Assembly: GCA_022606135.1 (NCBI GenBank)
Contig: JABYQN010000009.1
Location: forward strand, 397,001 to 461,000
Direction: 5' to 3'
Length of the DNA stretch: 64,000 nucleotides
From: Fomes fomentarius
Lineage: Eukaryota; Basidiomycota; Agaricomycetes; Polyporales; Polyporaceae
In this document: piece after piece, positions 33,062 to 44,485 of the stretch
How positions within the stretch are numbered: position 1 is the first letter of the stretch
Layout of the letters: each line of letters starts with the position of its first letter
Position numbers and translations under genes: made by a program
The notes under the pieces: model-generated
Databases searched by the model: none
What the model was told of the DNA's origin: nothing
Seen by the model: the letters and a program-made list of their open reading frames with translations, nothing else

Positions 33062-36000
33062 CTTAGAGAAATCGTATGGGGGAGGGGGGTTGGGAAGTGG
33101 AGTGTCGAGGGTTAGAGATAGAAGCGACTCGAGCTGGAGAAGTGAATAAAAGAGGGTGAGGAGCGCCTACGGTTCAACATGTCAATGTGACCAAACAACG
33201 CGTCGCCATCCACACCACAAGCATGTGACCGAGTCGCGCATCCACGCGTACGTCTACGCAGTCATTCGTATACCTGGGCAGCCATAGCCACCGGACGTAC
33301 TCGTCTGCGTCTGTGGAAACGACATTCACTCATCGGATTCAAGATGCACCCACGTGCTAACCACTCACCCAGCCCATCTCACAAGGCCAGCCGTCGTGGC
33401 CAACCACGTCCTTGAGCCACGATCCTACCACGCTTTGGTGCCGCATTCAAAGTCCTGTGTAGCAATCGATTAACATGGCACCCGAAGGCCACCGCACTCG
33501 GCCACCCGCCGGCCACCATCGGCCAGGGAAAACCAGTAAGCTTTCGCGTCAACCTACCGCCATCGTCGTCCCCTCAACGCCCTTCGGGAAAGAAAAAAGG
33601 CGAAACATTGTCAATCACCCACCACAATCCACGAGTGCACGAGTGCATACCAATTCAAGCCTTCACCTTCTGGATAATAGCCCGAGAAACAGAACGCAAT
33701 CGGTCCTTAGGGTACGTGCACCGATCCTCCACCCTTGCCGTTGGTACGTTTACCGTCTAAGTGGGGTGTAGACAGGACCGGCTCCGGAGAGTTGAACGGC
33801 GTGCGCATGGACGATGAGGAGATGCGGCTATTACGAAGAAGTGCTGGTCGATTGTCTTGACAGGATTTGAGGTGACCACGGGTATGTGCACCTACATTCT
33901 ACGAGCGATAGTTATCCCTGGATGGCATCAATGAATCAGTGGAGCAGCGACAGAAATACGGACCGTTCTTTGTACCTGTACTGGGAAACACAAGCACGAA
34001 TCCCTGGTGTTTCCTTACCAATATCTTCAGAAGCATAGTCCCCACGTCGTTAAGAAACGGAACCACAGCTGAACATCAAGGCTTGCAATCGGGTGGAAGA
34101 TCAGCATAGTAGCTCGTACCAGACCACGACCCCTTGGGTATGCTGTGGGTAATGAGTGTGAGTAGTGAGTTAGTTGAACGACCTTGGGTGGTCACAGAGA
34201 GACATTCTGAGCTAGATTCATTATCATCGTCAAGCAGCCGGACCGTCGCACGTACCTCTTTACCAGCGCACCACACTAAACCAGATCCATTTCCAAGAAG
34301 AGCATGTACCAATGCCTCGTATCAAGCAGTCAGCATTCCAAGCACCAAGGACTGTATGGTATGCTTTCATCGATGCATATAAAGCCAATGGACCATCTCA
34401 CGTTCGACGAGGTAATGCTTTAGAATAAAACACAAACCAGGCATGCATCCCGCATGTGGATGCAGGCCTTACCAGTCTTCACGCACCTACGTCAACCTAC
34501 CTTTCCGTTTTCCGTCTTCTACGGGGAACATGCTAACATGCAAGGGCCTCGTTGTCGAGTTCGCCACAGGTAAGTCTCGCCACTCAAGTGCGCGTCAGAC
34601 CAGAATGACCACGGTTGACTGCCAGACTTCAGACATCTCCGACGGATTGAGCGTTCGACCGCGGATCACGCACGCACCGCGGATTCACGCACACGAGGAA
34701 GACTGGTGTCTGCAGACAAGAGGGAAAGCATACGAGCGTAACCTTCTCGCTTCGCCCGAGGCCAAGGGTGAACACTCATCCTCCTCCTTGACGACCATGG
34801 CATTGACTCACAAAATTAGCAGAGTGCGTTGAGGTCATACAACCTTTTGTTCGACGTTGGCGAATCTCGTCGCTTTCGCGCGATCGGACGGGCCTACAAG
34901 AGGCCTGAGGATGGTGGCAATCGCACAGCGGTGCTAAACCATGGGCATGCATCCACACGGGATGTAGGCATAGCCTGCTTACACTGAACGTTGCAACTAT
35001 CCTCTCAGGAAAACCAGATCGCTCGAAGATGCGACTCGATGGGGGCTGACTGGGCGACGTGCACCACCACGACTAAATTAACGGTCGCAGCGACGGCGTC
35101 CATTTGAAACGCAGCACCGTTTGAGGGAAGCTTACCTTTCATCACCGAGGTAAATAGCTCCGCATGATTTGCAAGTTGGATGTATGAATGCTTCATGAAG
35201 CAAATGTACGACGGCTTTTGAAAGATTCATGGCCCGTGCCCTAGAGCTATAGAGCTATGCTGACCCGTTTCTTGAACAGTCCACAAAAATTAATGTTCAG
35301 ACGGGTGCACAAACAATTCGCCATCCACTCTTCTCTCTGAGAACGGGGATTGGGCAGCACTTAGGACAATGGACGGATACGAAGCGAGGTCACGTGACGT
35401 ATTGAACTGGAGGAAGTAAGTAGCGCCCCAGGTTCAGCGTTGTTTACTTCATACAGTCCCTCCATCAGTGCACCTTTAGAAATTGGGTCCGCAATCAGGT
35501 GAGCATGCTATGATGCGGGAAGCAGAGATCGAGTATCTGCGTTGGCATTAGTGTCCACCTCTAACCATCGAATGTAGGATAGGTCACGGTGCATCGGGCA
35601 TGTATGCACACCGGCAAGCAATGCAAGAAGTGGCAGCTATAACGCCAACGCTAGATGCGGCTGAAAGCAACACGATGCTGCAGGAGTATCGCCAACAGTG
35701 ACTCCTGCATTGGTCCATCGTGTCCCTTCCGCGCGCTGCCTCTTTGGAAGACTCGGGTTGGGTGAGTACATATGTACTTCATGGGCCGGGCGAGGTTCTG
35801 AGCGACGTTTTGTGGACATCCAGACCGTCGTTACCCGGCAGCTTTCAACGACGCGCCTCACATCTCTTATATTGAGCTACAGACGCGGCCTCCGCCGTTT
35901 CTGTTCCATGGCCGTTGCGCGACTCCACCGGACAACGATGTCAACACGGCGACTTTTGTCCGCATAAATTTCGACCATGGGGGCAAGGACAAAGCAAGGC

Positions 36001-37370
36001 CATAGGTGAGCTCGGGCCGGAGTAGCCACCGTAGCGACTTTGCTAATCCAATATGATGCTAGGTGCTTACCCGGTTGCACTCCTGACACAGCCTTCGGCT
36101 ATTATGGACCTGGACGCCGAAGGTTGGTAGAGGCCGCGTCGGATCTTGTGAGACGTGCGTGGCCCTTGCTCAACGCGTCACTGCATGGATGCTGTCGTGC
36201 CTCTTGGATCCAGGAAATTGAACTCGACGGTGCGCGGACGTCACATCGAATGACGGGAACAGCGACCTCCGCGTCATCGCGACTCGGAGGAAACACGGAA
36301 GTCGCAGCTACGGACGCGCTGCCTGCGAGGCTGAATGGTCGGCGTCCTTAGTATTGTCTTGTCGTATGTACGTGCGAATGAGACGTACCGTGGCCTTGTG
36401 TACCAAGTTCAACCCGGTGTTTCCTTCCCTTGCCTATGTGTGCTGACGCGTTCGACGCGTGGTGCACGGGTGTTCCTCCCTCCCTCCCCGGTCGAAAATC
36501 GCACAATTCAAGAAGATCCAGAGCCCTTGCAAGAGGAGATTCTGGTGAAGCACGAGGGGATATGTGGCGAGCAACCACTCCGGTGGAGGTGTAGAAGTAT
36601 CCGAATTTCGAGCGCCGATACGAAGCGTCGCAAGAGGTCGCGCGTGATGATCATGCACGCAGCACGCCAATTTCAACCTTGTCTTCCGTGTCTGTCGGTG
36701 GAACAACCCTTTTACCTCCCGTGCAGACTACACACCTTAACCAGCCTCAATCTGATTAACAGCGATACCCTGGCGATACCGGAGCGGGGTGCAAGCACCA
36801 AGACTTTGGGAGCACTCCGCGACGGACGCGAGGTCGTAGTTTGCTCTCACGACTACTATGCTCCGTTGGTTTCGAGGCCGCGCCAGTTCCACAACAAGGA
36901 GGAATTGCAAACTCCGCGAACCATCCTACCGCTTTCGACAAGGTACACCGTCTATGCAAGGCTCAAGCTCTAGGAGAACAATAGACGTTCTGTGTGTATT
37001 GCCACTTGGACCGCGTAATCAAGTACGGAAGAGAGTATGGGACGGAGAACGGGGGCATGAACTTAGCAAGTGCGTACGTCAGATACAATGTCCTACAGAA
37101 CTTCCCTGTATCACATGCCGTCCATCCTTTCCAACCAATTCTGTTCCGCACACATGTGTCACCATATCCGAACTGACATTCCAAACGAGTGCGGTTGTCT
37201 CCATCGGGGGAAGGTACACAATGAGAACGTTCGGTTCTAAGACTACTGCACGCTACCGGAATCCCTCCCTTTCATTCTGTCATGCGGGATGTCTAGTAGG
37301 GTCTCTTGAAGAGGTTCGTATAGCAGGATGTATCCGATAGCATTAGACGGCTTTAAAACTATACAGTTGG
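33062..37370. other. Gene-poor region, about 4.3 kb
   Basis: Open frames up to about 210 codons (36335-36973 is the longest on the plus strand) look like chance frames: no domain, low coherence between codons and no consistent splice sites. No transposon protein motif, LTR pair or tRNA was recognised. The left edge must contain the promoter of the C2H2 gene. Decayed transposon or genic sequence is possible but not shown. Confidence 0.5.
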
Positions 37371-38204
37371 CTATACGGCAGTAGCGTCTATAGTTTTGCT
37401 AGGGTCAGCTTCAAGGGGCACTTCAGGAGGGAGCAATATATTTCCCAGTCTTGGTGGGGCCTTCCTGTCGATGAATTCCATGTGCGTAGGGAGCTTGACG
37501 CAGGCAAGGCGCAGCGCTAGAACGCAGACGACGTAAGAATTTTGGTCTAAAGGATGGTCGCAAAGCTAACGCACCTTCTCGTGCCAACTCCTCACGAATG
37601 GGTGCGCCTCCCAGCTCGAACAGCACACGTCCGGGTGCAACCCTGACGGAGGTCAAAGCCCCATGGTCATGGTTAGGAGTATGATGGTGACGTGCTGCTA
37701 CTCACCGAGTCGCCCAGAACTCGAACGAGCCCTTTCCCTTGCCCATACGCGTCTCATTACCCTGTCACATACCAGTCACTAACCTGCGTATTCTATCACG
37801 AGCGAAGGGGGAAGAGGGACACGCACCTTTATGCAGACTGGGATATCCGGGAACACGCGCATGTACACCTTGGCGCCCTTTATAGGCCTGAGCTTCCTCT
37901 TCAACGCATCGTCCGCAGACTTGAGCTGCTTAGCAGTAATCCGCATGCCATTGCCCTTGACGCGGATGCCCCACTCGCCAAACGTGAGCGTCGTCCCCTT
38001 TGTCGACCCGCCAACCGGTATGGGCAGCACTCCCTTGTGTCTCTTGAGGAATTTGACCTGGCGCGGCGCGAGTTGATGCCGTCCGCGTGCAAACACCAGA
38101 GGGGCAGCACTGAGGGGCGGAGTGAAGACCGAGAAGGGCGACGACGTCCAGGTCGCTGGCCGACACGCAGCCAGCAGTGACCGGGCAGATGGTAGAGAGA
38201 ACAT
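37371..38204 (-). CDS. MRPL16: Mitochondrial large-subunit ribosomal protein uL16m
   Basis: Structural protein of the mitochondrial 54S large subunit, next to the peptidyl-transferase and tRNA-binding region. ATG 38204 begins a mitochondrial presequence-like segment (MFSLPSARSLLAACRP). The uL16 core follows: RGRHQLAPRQVKFLKRHKGV, then FGEWGIRVKGNGMRITAKQL, VYMRVFPDIPVCIK. After an intron comes the short exon ETRMGKGKGSFEFWATR, then VAPGRVLFELGGAPIREELA, LRLASAKLPTHMEFI. The GKGKG loop and the RVLFE-GG strand are hallmark uL16 features. The stop is at 37371-37373. It is divergent from the gene at 38370, with about 165 bp between ATGs. Confidence 0.93.
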
Positions 38205-38369
38205 GGAAAGGGGGTGATTATGTAAGCCGACCATTTCCGCAAAGGGTGCGGGTGTTGCGCGCCTAACGCCCTTTGCTGGCTACGCCCTCTGTCTACATAA
38301 CTCTGAACTTGCTGCTCGACTACTACATACTCACACTCTGCGTCTTTCTTTTCTCCTGTGACCGACAAA
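38205..38369. promoter_or_regulatory. Bidirectional promoter between MRPL16 and the 38370 gene
   Basis: Only about 165 bp separates the two start codons, so both genes must share upstream sequence. No specific factor site was identified. The inference rests on gene spacing. Confidence 0.55.
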
Positions 38370-39029
38370 ATGCGACGTGCGCTTCCTTATGCCCTCAAAC
38401 ACCTCGTAACCCGGCGGGCAAACCCGGAAGCGCGCAAGCTCGTCCTCGGGGTCATCGCGCAGAACGCACCGATCACGGTCCAAGACCTCTACAAACTGAC
38501 GACGAAGGAGCAGGAGAAGCTAGCGTCATCCTCTGACTCCGAATCTCTCCCCATCCCGTCCATGAGGTGCGTGCTTCTGCTTCGCCTGTCTGTGCAACAT
38601 GCATGCGCTATCGAGGACTCTGGACTCACTCCCTCGGCGTTCTGTTCTCGCGGCTGGAACAGGTATTTGAAGAAAGTCGTGCTGTCCGAACTGCAGGCAG
38701 CAGGCGAAGTGGAGAAGGTGCACGAAAAACGGTCCATCTCTCCAGAGGAGATCGAGAACATTCGCGCCCACTTGTCCAAGTCGACTCGCAAGAAGGGCCC
38801 TTTGCCAACACATGCCGAGCTCTGGCAGTGGCAGCTGAAGGCACCCAGGCAGGAGGAGCCCCCAAAAGCCGAGAAGAAGCTGTTCGGGACGGAGGTGGGT
38901 GTCGGGGAGGACTGGTCGCACCTAAACAAGCGGCGACAGCGCGCACGCGAGGAGAAGATCGCGAGTGACGTGCAGTGGATGAAGGAGTTGGTGGCTGCGA
39001 GGAAGGACGCGAGGGAGACATCTTCATGA
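38370..39029 (+). CDS. Conserved-looking small basic protein, possibly mitochondrial
   Basis: Not recognised with certainty. ATG 38370 gives MRRALPYALKHLVTRRANPE, an Arg/Leu-rich amphipathic start compatible with a mitochondrial presequence. Exon 1 (38370-38566) is joined to exon 2 (38663-39029) across a 96-nt intron with GTGCGT and CAG. Exon 2 reads YLKKVVLSELQAAGEVEKVH, followed by KSTRKKGPLPTHAELWQWQL and a Lys/Arg/Glu-rich helix (RRQRAREEKIASDVQWMKEL). The highly charged helical tail and the shared promoter with MRPL16 fit a mitochondrial ribosome-associated or assembly protein, but that is guilt by association. The shared upstream region is strong evidence only for co-expression. Confidence 0.6.
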   Translation: MRRALPYALKHLVTRRANPEARKLVLGVIAQNAPITVQDLYKLTTKEQEKLASSSDSESLPIPSMRCVLLLRLSVQHACAIEDSGLTPSAFCSRGWNRYLKKVVLSELQAAGEVEKVHEKRSISPEEIENIRAHLSKSTRKKGPLPTHAELWQWQLKAPRQEEPPKAEKKLFGTEVGVGEDWSHLNKRRQRAREEKIASDVQWMKELVAARKDARETSS

Positions 39030-39387
39030 GTTTGTGAGTGTGTCTCGCAGTGGTGTACCCATTCCTCGATGTTGACGACATATTCGCAAAGTATCCTAGC
39101 ATGTCCCTTATGTTATAACGATCTAATTTGCTGTTCACTGGTTATGACGGTCTCGCGAGGTACCACCTTGAAGCATTCGTCAAGCTGCAGGTTTGTGCAC
39201 TGAACCATCGCACTTGGGAGCCGTAGTGCCATAGTCACAAATGTAGTCCGCATTTCACATCCAATCCCTGCAATACAAGATAGATAGTTCTGCAATAGAC
39301 GTCAAATACGCCGAGCATGGCCAACATTCCACAACAACCGAGCTCACTATACAGTCTAAGGATATGGTAGGAAACTAAACGGGTGAG
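39030..39387. other. Short region between convergent genes
   Basis: Expected 3' UTRs of the 38370 gene and PRP3. No coding feature seen. Confidence 0.4.
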
Positions 39388-41683
39388 TTAGAACAGCTCC
39401 TCCTCCTCAGGCTTCCAGTTCTTCGCCTGGTCCCAATACCCAGCCAGCTTCTGCCCAAGCGCCTCCTTTGCAGCGGTATCCGTCGGGCAGCTCTTCGGTT
39501 TGAAGTTATTGAACGACCTGTCGCGTAACATCCCCTCCCACACCAGCCAGCACTGGTTGTCCTCCAGCGACGCCTGTCCATGCTCGCCCTCCACGCTGGT
39601 CGCGGCAGCCTTGCCTTTGCCATTACCCTCCGCGCCCTCGTCCTCGAGCTCGACATCTTCGTTGCCGCGCTCGCGTGCCGCCTCTGTCCACGCGATGCGG
39701 TGGAGCATTAGGCGCTTGTACTGCCGGATGAACTTGGCGGCGCCCTCGACGTAGACCATGCTGAACGACGGGTTGAAGATGCACACGCCACTCAGGTTGA
39801 ACTGTTCCGCATTCTTGCGGACCTTGAAGCGATGTGCGGGGTCCGAAAGCGTCTTGACCCTACGGTGCAAGTTAGCGATCCATCGAAATATGAGAAAGGG
39901 CACAAGGGACAGGAGGCCTACTTGAAGACGGCGCCGTAGATGCCCTTCTTCTCCTCCTCGAGCTTCTTGTTCTCGATCTTCTCGCGCCGTTGATCGTCCG
40001 TGAGCTTGCGCTCGGCGTTCATCTTCTCGTGCTGGTGCTTGCGCATCGTCACCTCGCGCCTCACGCGCGCCTCGACCTTGGTAGGGTCTTGCACCGCGTC
40101 GGACGTCAACACCTTCATCAAATTCGCCAGGCGCACTTCATCGAAATCGTCAGACCAGAAAAACTTGAACATATCACCTATTGAGGCATACCTTTGGGAG
40201 GATCTGGCGGAATGAGACCCATGCGGATACGATCGCGTTTGTCCTGCAGCTCGGCCTGCCGCCGTTGCTTCCGCATCTTCTTTTGCTCCTACAATCGCGA
40301 CGCCGTCAGTAATCACGGTCGCAGCGTGGAGGGTCGGGGCACTTGCCTTCTTCGTCAACTTCAAGGGCTTTAGGGTGGCCTTGTTCTTGTCACCAGGCGC
40401 GGGTATGGGGATCGGGTGTTGAATATAGATACTGATAGGAGAAGTGTCGTCACGGATGTGCATCTTCGCCAGGCCCTGCGCGAGGTCGTCGTAGGTTTTA
40501 TTCGGGAGCAATGCAGCGTCCCACCACTCCGCCTCTGGAGGAGCATCTCGCTATAGGCATAGTCAGATACAAGTAGCTATACGGAAACAACGAATACGTA
40601 CCCTGATGTTCTTCTCGAGCGTTTCAAACTCAGAGTCGAGACCGGCCTTCTTGGCGCTCTCTGCGATCCTCTGCTTTAACTGCTCCAGTTGCGCATCCTG
40701 CCGCACCTGGTTCGCAATCTGTACGTACTTGCCCTTGGGGTTGAAGCGGAACTGTCGTCCGACACGCTCCTTCGGCGCTCCTTCGAACCCGCTCTCGGCA
40801 GCGGTGGCCGCTGCAGACGCGTATGGATTCGCCTTGACTTCTATGGATACGGCGGGAGTGGGAGGTGGAGGAGGCGTGGGCGCGTTGCGAACGTTGGCCC
40901 TGATAGACGCGAACTTGGGCTGCATGGGCTTGAAGCGATCCTTCTTGGACTGCGGCAGTGTCGGGGTGTTGTCCAGAAGGATGGGGTGAGCAGCCATATT
41001 CAGACCAGCACCCTGTTGAGGAGGCTCAGGAGCTTGGACCTTCTTCTTGCTAGGCTGGGGCACGGACTGATGTGGCGTGGCTATTGAATACGACTACGGG
41101 AGATGAAGCATTGACTGACTCACCATGTATGGATTGTCCTTCACTGCAAGTTTGCTCTGTGCCTCTGCCACACGTCTCTTAGCCTCGGCGATCCGACGAG
41201 CCATGTCATCTGTGATGGGTGGAGAAGGAGTTGCAGTCGCGGACGCTGCACCTGACACTGTCGGCGGTGTGGGAGCCGCAGACGATGCTGCAGAGGACGT
41301 CTTCTTCAATGCTGCTAGCTTGGCGGCGATCTCAGCCCTCTTCTGGGCGATGAGGGCATCCGCGGACAACTGGCGACAGCAGTGAGTTTGGGAGACATGG
41401 GAGACTACAACTGGGAAGTCATGGCCACTCACAGCTTGACCTGAAGGCGTGCCATTGGAAGAGGTCTGAGCGGGCACAAAAGGGTTATAGCGCATGTTCA
41501 ATCCACGGTAAGAAGCATATTCACCTTCACCAGACAGAGGAAGAGCACTCACGGCATCACTACGAACAGAGAGGAGTCGTCAGATCATACACGGTGGGCT
41601 AAGTGTGCAAATTCGTACCTTCTCGGTTTCTTGGCTGCACTGGTGTCTCCGTGGCCCTCCCAGGCGCGTTTTCTGTCGCTCAT
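39388..41683 (-). CDS. PRP3: PRP3, U4/U6 small nuclear ribonucleoprotein
   Basis: Spliceosomal protein of the U4/U6 and U4/U6.U5 particles. ATG 41683 begins MSDRKRAWEGHGDTSAAKKP. N-terminal exons contain Ala/Pro-rich repeats and LAVKDNPYMV-type segments. The central exon has the conserved Prp3 order: PHPIPIPAPGDKNKATLKPL-type lead-in (IQHPIPIPAPG), then QRRQAELQDKRDRIRMGLIPP in a separate exon, VRLANLMKVLTSDAVQDPTK, VEARVRREVTMRKHQHEKMN and ERKLTDDQRREKIENKKLEE. The C-terminal domain shows RFKVRKNAEQFNLSGVCIFN, NQCWLVWEGMLRDRSF and KPKSCPTDTAAKEAL, ending YWDQAKNWKPEEEELF, with the stop at 39388-39390. Several short introns. It is divergent from DCP1, about 185 bp between ATGs. Confidence 0.9.
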
Positions 41684-41868
41684 AGTGCTTACCGCGGTCG
41701 GGACGATGAACGCGAGGATGAGGGTTGGGAGCAAAGTGCTGATAGCGCCCGTAGCTAACCGGTTATTGACAATGATATTTTCCACACTTATCTGTGTAAT
41801 TGTCCCCACAAACTCTGTTGCTGGAGGCGGACAATCTGGTAAAGCACCTATCCCTGCACCCTACCACC
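41684..41868. promoter_or_regulatory. Bidirectional promoter between PRP3 and DCP1
   Basis: About 185 bp between two divergent start codons of RNA-metabolism genes. Shared control is inferred from spacing. No specific motif is claimed. Confidence 0.5.
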
Positions 41869-44485
41869 ATGGCCCCACGTCGACACCGCTCCATATCCAA
41901 TGTGCAAAATGTACAACATGCGACGCCGCCTCCGCAGAGAACGTTTACCCCAGCAGCTAATGGGCAACGACAACTTGGCATGCTCCCCGCAGTCTACGAG
42001 AGCAACATGAAGGTCTTACTGCGACGAGAACCAACCATCACAGCCATTATCGATCAATTCAGCCATGTTTGCCTCTATCGCTACAATGGAGAGAAGTGGG
42101 AAAAACATGGCTACGAGGGGAGCATGTTTGTTTTCGAGAAGTACGTTCCCATCTAGCGCCTTTCCTTTTCCGAAGACTCTGACCTCAGGATAGGTCAACA
42201 TATCCGACATATGGGTTCTACATCCTGAACCGGATGGGTGCTGAAGATTATGTTCGTCCAATCTATCCTGAGGATGATATGGAGATCATCGGGGATTACT
42301 TGATGTGTCGGTTCTACATTGACTTCACGAAAACTCGTCTCGAAATGGGCCTCCCCTACCCTATTCCACCGGACGCTCGGGAGGCGTTCCACGCCGAGCT
42401 GAACAAACGCGTCCCTCCGGAATATCAAGACAAAGACAAAGATAAGGAGAAGAGAGGAAGGTCGACGACACTAGGTCTCTGGATGTTCTCGACAGATGCC
42501 CGTGACCCGCTGAAAGAAGTCATGATGAGGTACGAGTACATACATCTTTTGCATCAAACGCATGTTTGTTCTCTGCAATGGATTGTGCCTTTGCTCTGTG
42601 CTTATGGTATCCCACGTAAGCCTGTAACATGTTTGCGTGAGGAGAGTGCCGCTGGTGCTGCAGCATCTATAAAGGAGGCTGGAGTTCTTTGTTCTGGGAG
42701 GTACCAGATACCGGGTATGAGTGCCTTTCCAGGCATGCACTGCTCTTCCTCGTTGGCCTGCCATGACACTGGAGCGGCTCGCTAATTATCCCCACAGGTT
42801 ACATCACTATGTCAAACGAGGACTCCCATATCCTGACGAGTTCAGGTATGGCCCTGGTCGTCCTCCGCCGCCCAATCCACATGTGCGCACCGCATCCGCG
42901 CGTCCTCCCACAGGTATGTTCCTTCTTGATTCAGGTGACTACCGCTCAACGAGCACAAGATCGCGCAAATGGTATTCAAATAGCCCCTCCCGATGGCATC
43001 ATCGTCAGTCAATCAGTCCCGCCATCTACTACTAGCGCGAATGGCGGCGGCTCCGAAATTGACCAGCTCTTCGCTAAGCTACTGCCAGCATCAGCGTCCG
43101 CGCCAGCGCCTCTCCCCTCAGCTCCTACTCCGGCCAAATCAGTGCATGATCTCTTCGCTGCGCTAGGTACTAGCCAGGCTGCGACCTATCAACCGCCTCA
43201 ACCACAACAATCGCCCGCACCACCAGCGGAACAACCTCTGACGGGACACTCATTGCTCCATATGATGTTCGCATCCGCTGCCCAAGCTGGAACGCCTACT
43301 ATATCAAACACAGCCCCCGAGCAGCCGCTCCCTCCCCATCCGGAAGAGATCGTTATTGTTTCTCCAAAACCTACCTCCAGCCAGCTACCACACGTCTTGA
43401 CGCAAGATGTGATCTCTACCCTCATGGGTCTAACTCCCGATTCTCGTGCATCATCTGCTGCGCCCAGTTCAGTTGGCTCCCGTCGCTCAGCCCAGCACCG
43501 ATACGAAGGCGATAACGAGTACAGCGAAGGAGACTTCCCTTCTGAAGGAGAGGGCACAAAGTCCAATTCTCGCGCGCCAACGAGTCGGGGAATCCCCACC
43601 CTCGCAGTCCCGCAAGCCCCGTCGTCCGAGTCGGAAGGTGACGATGCTGGGAAAGTCAATGGCGCACGCCGCATCCCTGGGGACGTCACTCCTCGTCCGC
43701 CCGCTGGCGGTGCCCGACTACCCCCCACTTCACCTCCGCACTTCCAGCAACGAACCGGTACTCCTGGTGCAGGTGCAAATGGCAAGAACGGCATTGGTGC
43801 AGCTCCCTCTCCAGGACCTGCGTCTGCATCTGCACGCGCTCGCACTCTCGTCCCTTTCGAAGCGAACTCCGACCTCTGGCCATATCCTCGTGCACCGCTT
43901 GACGATCGCTCCTTCGACCAGGACGATGTTGTTGAGTTGGACTTCTCCGACACACGTGCCCTGAGCGACCCTACTCTCTTCTCTTCGCGCCTAAAGGAGA
44001 AGAAGGAGAAGAAGGACAGGGGTAAGAAGAATCGCAAGGAGCGCGAGAAGGAGAGAGAGAGGGAGAAGGCTGAAATCGAGAAGGGTTGGGACCTCCCCAC
44101 ACAGACGCAAGGCCAGCCGGCCTACCAGCTATCTGCTACTGGCCCCGTTGCCGAAGCAGCCACGATTGCTGCTAAGACCCACGTCACGACGAGCCCCAAG
44201 CAGACGAAGAAGGCTGCCGTCAACGGTCAGGGTCCCGTCCTGAACGGTGCATTGGACGGTACTTCAGCAAAGGATGCCGTCGTCGCAGCGATGGCTGCGA
44301 GAAACCCGGCTCCATACCTGAACAATGTCAGCAGGAACGACTTTGTTCGAGAGCTGCTAACTTTGATCCACGTGAGTGTTCTTTGTCTTCAGAGCAGTAA
44401 CAAGTTGCTGATGAAAAAAATGATGCAGAACGATTCCGGATTCGTGGACAATCTCTGGCAAGGTTACCTCTCACGCGTTGCGTGA
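41869..44485 (+). CDS. DCP1: DCP1, mRNA-decapping enzyme subunit
   Basis: Activator subunit of the Dcp1-Dcp2 decapping complex in P-bodies. ATG 41869 sits in a strong start context (ccaccATGG). The EVH1 domain is clear: SNMKVLLRREPTITAIIDQF, SHVCLYRYNGEKWEKHGYEG, FVFEKSTYPTYGFYILNRMG and FYIDFTKTRLEMGLPYP. An unusually long intron (42530-42797, 268 nt) interrupts at MMR|LHHYVKRG; other introns are about 50 nt. A long disordered Pro/Ser/Ala region follows, then LFSSRLKEKKEKKDRGKKNR and a C-terminal helical segment SRNDFVRELLTLIH plus NDSGFVDNLWQGYLSRV that matches the Dcp1 trimerisation domain. Stop at 44483-44485. Confidence 0.92.

Noticed and set aside
37352..37396. Imperfect inverted repeat (AAAACTATA / TATAGTTTT) around the MRPL16 stop
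   Set aside because: Only 9-nt arms in AT-rich sequence with a long loop; expected by chance and partly coding.
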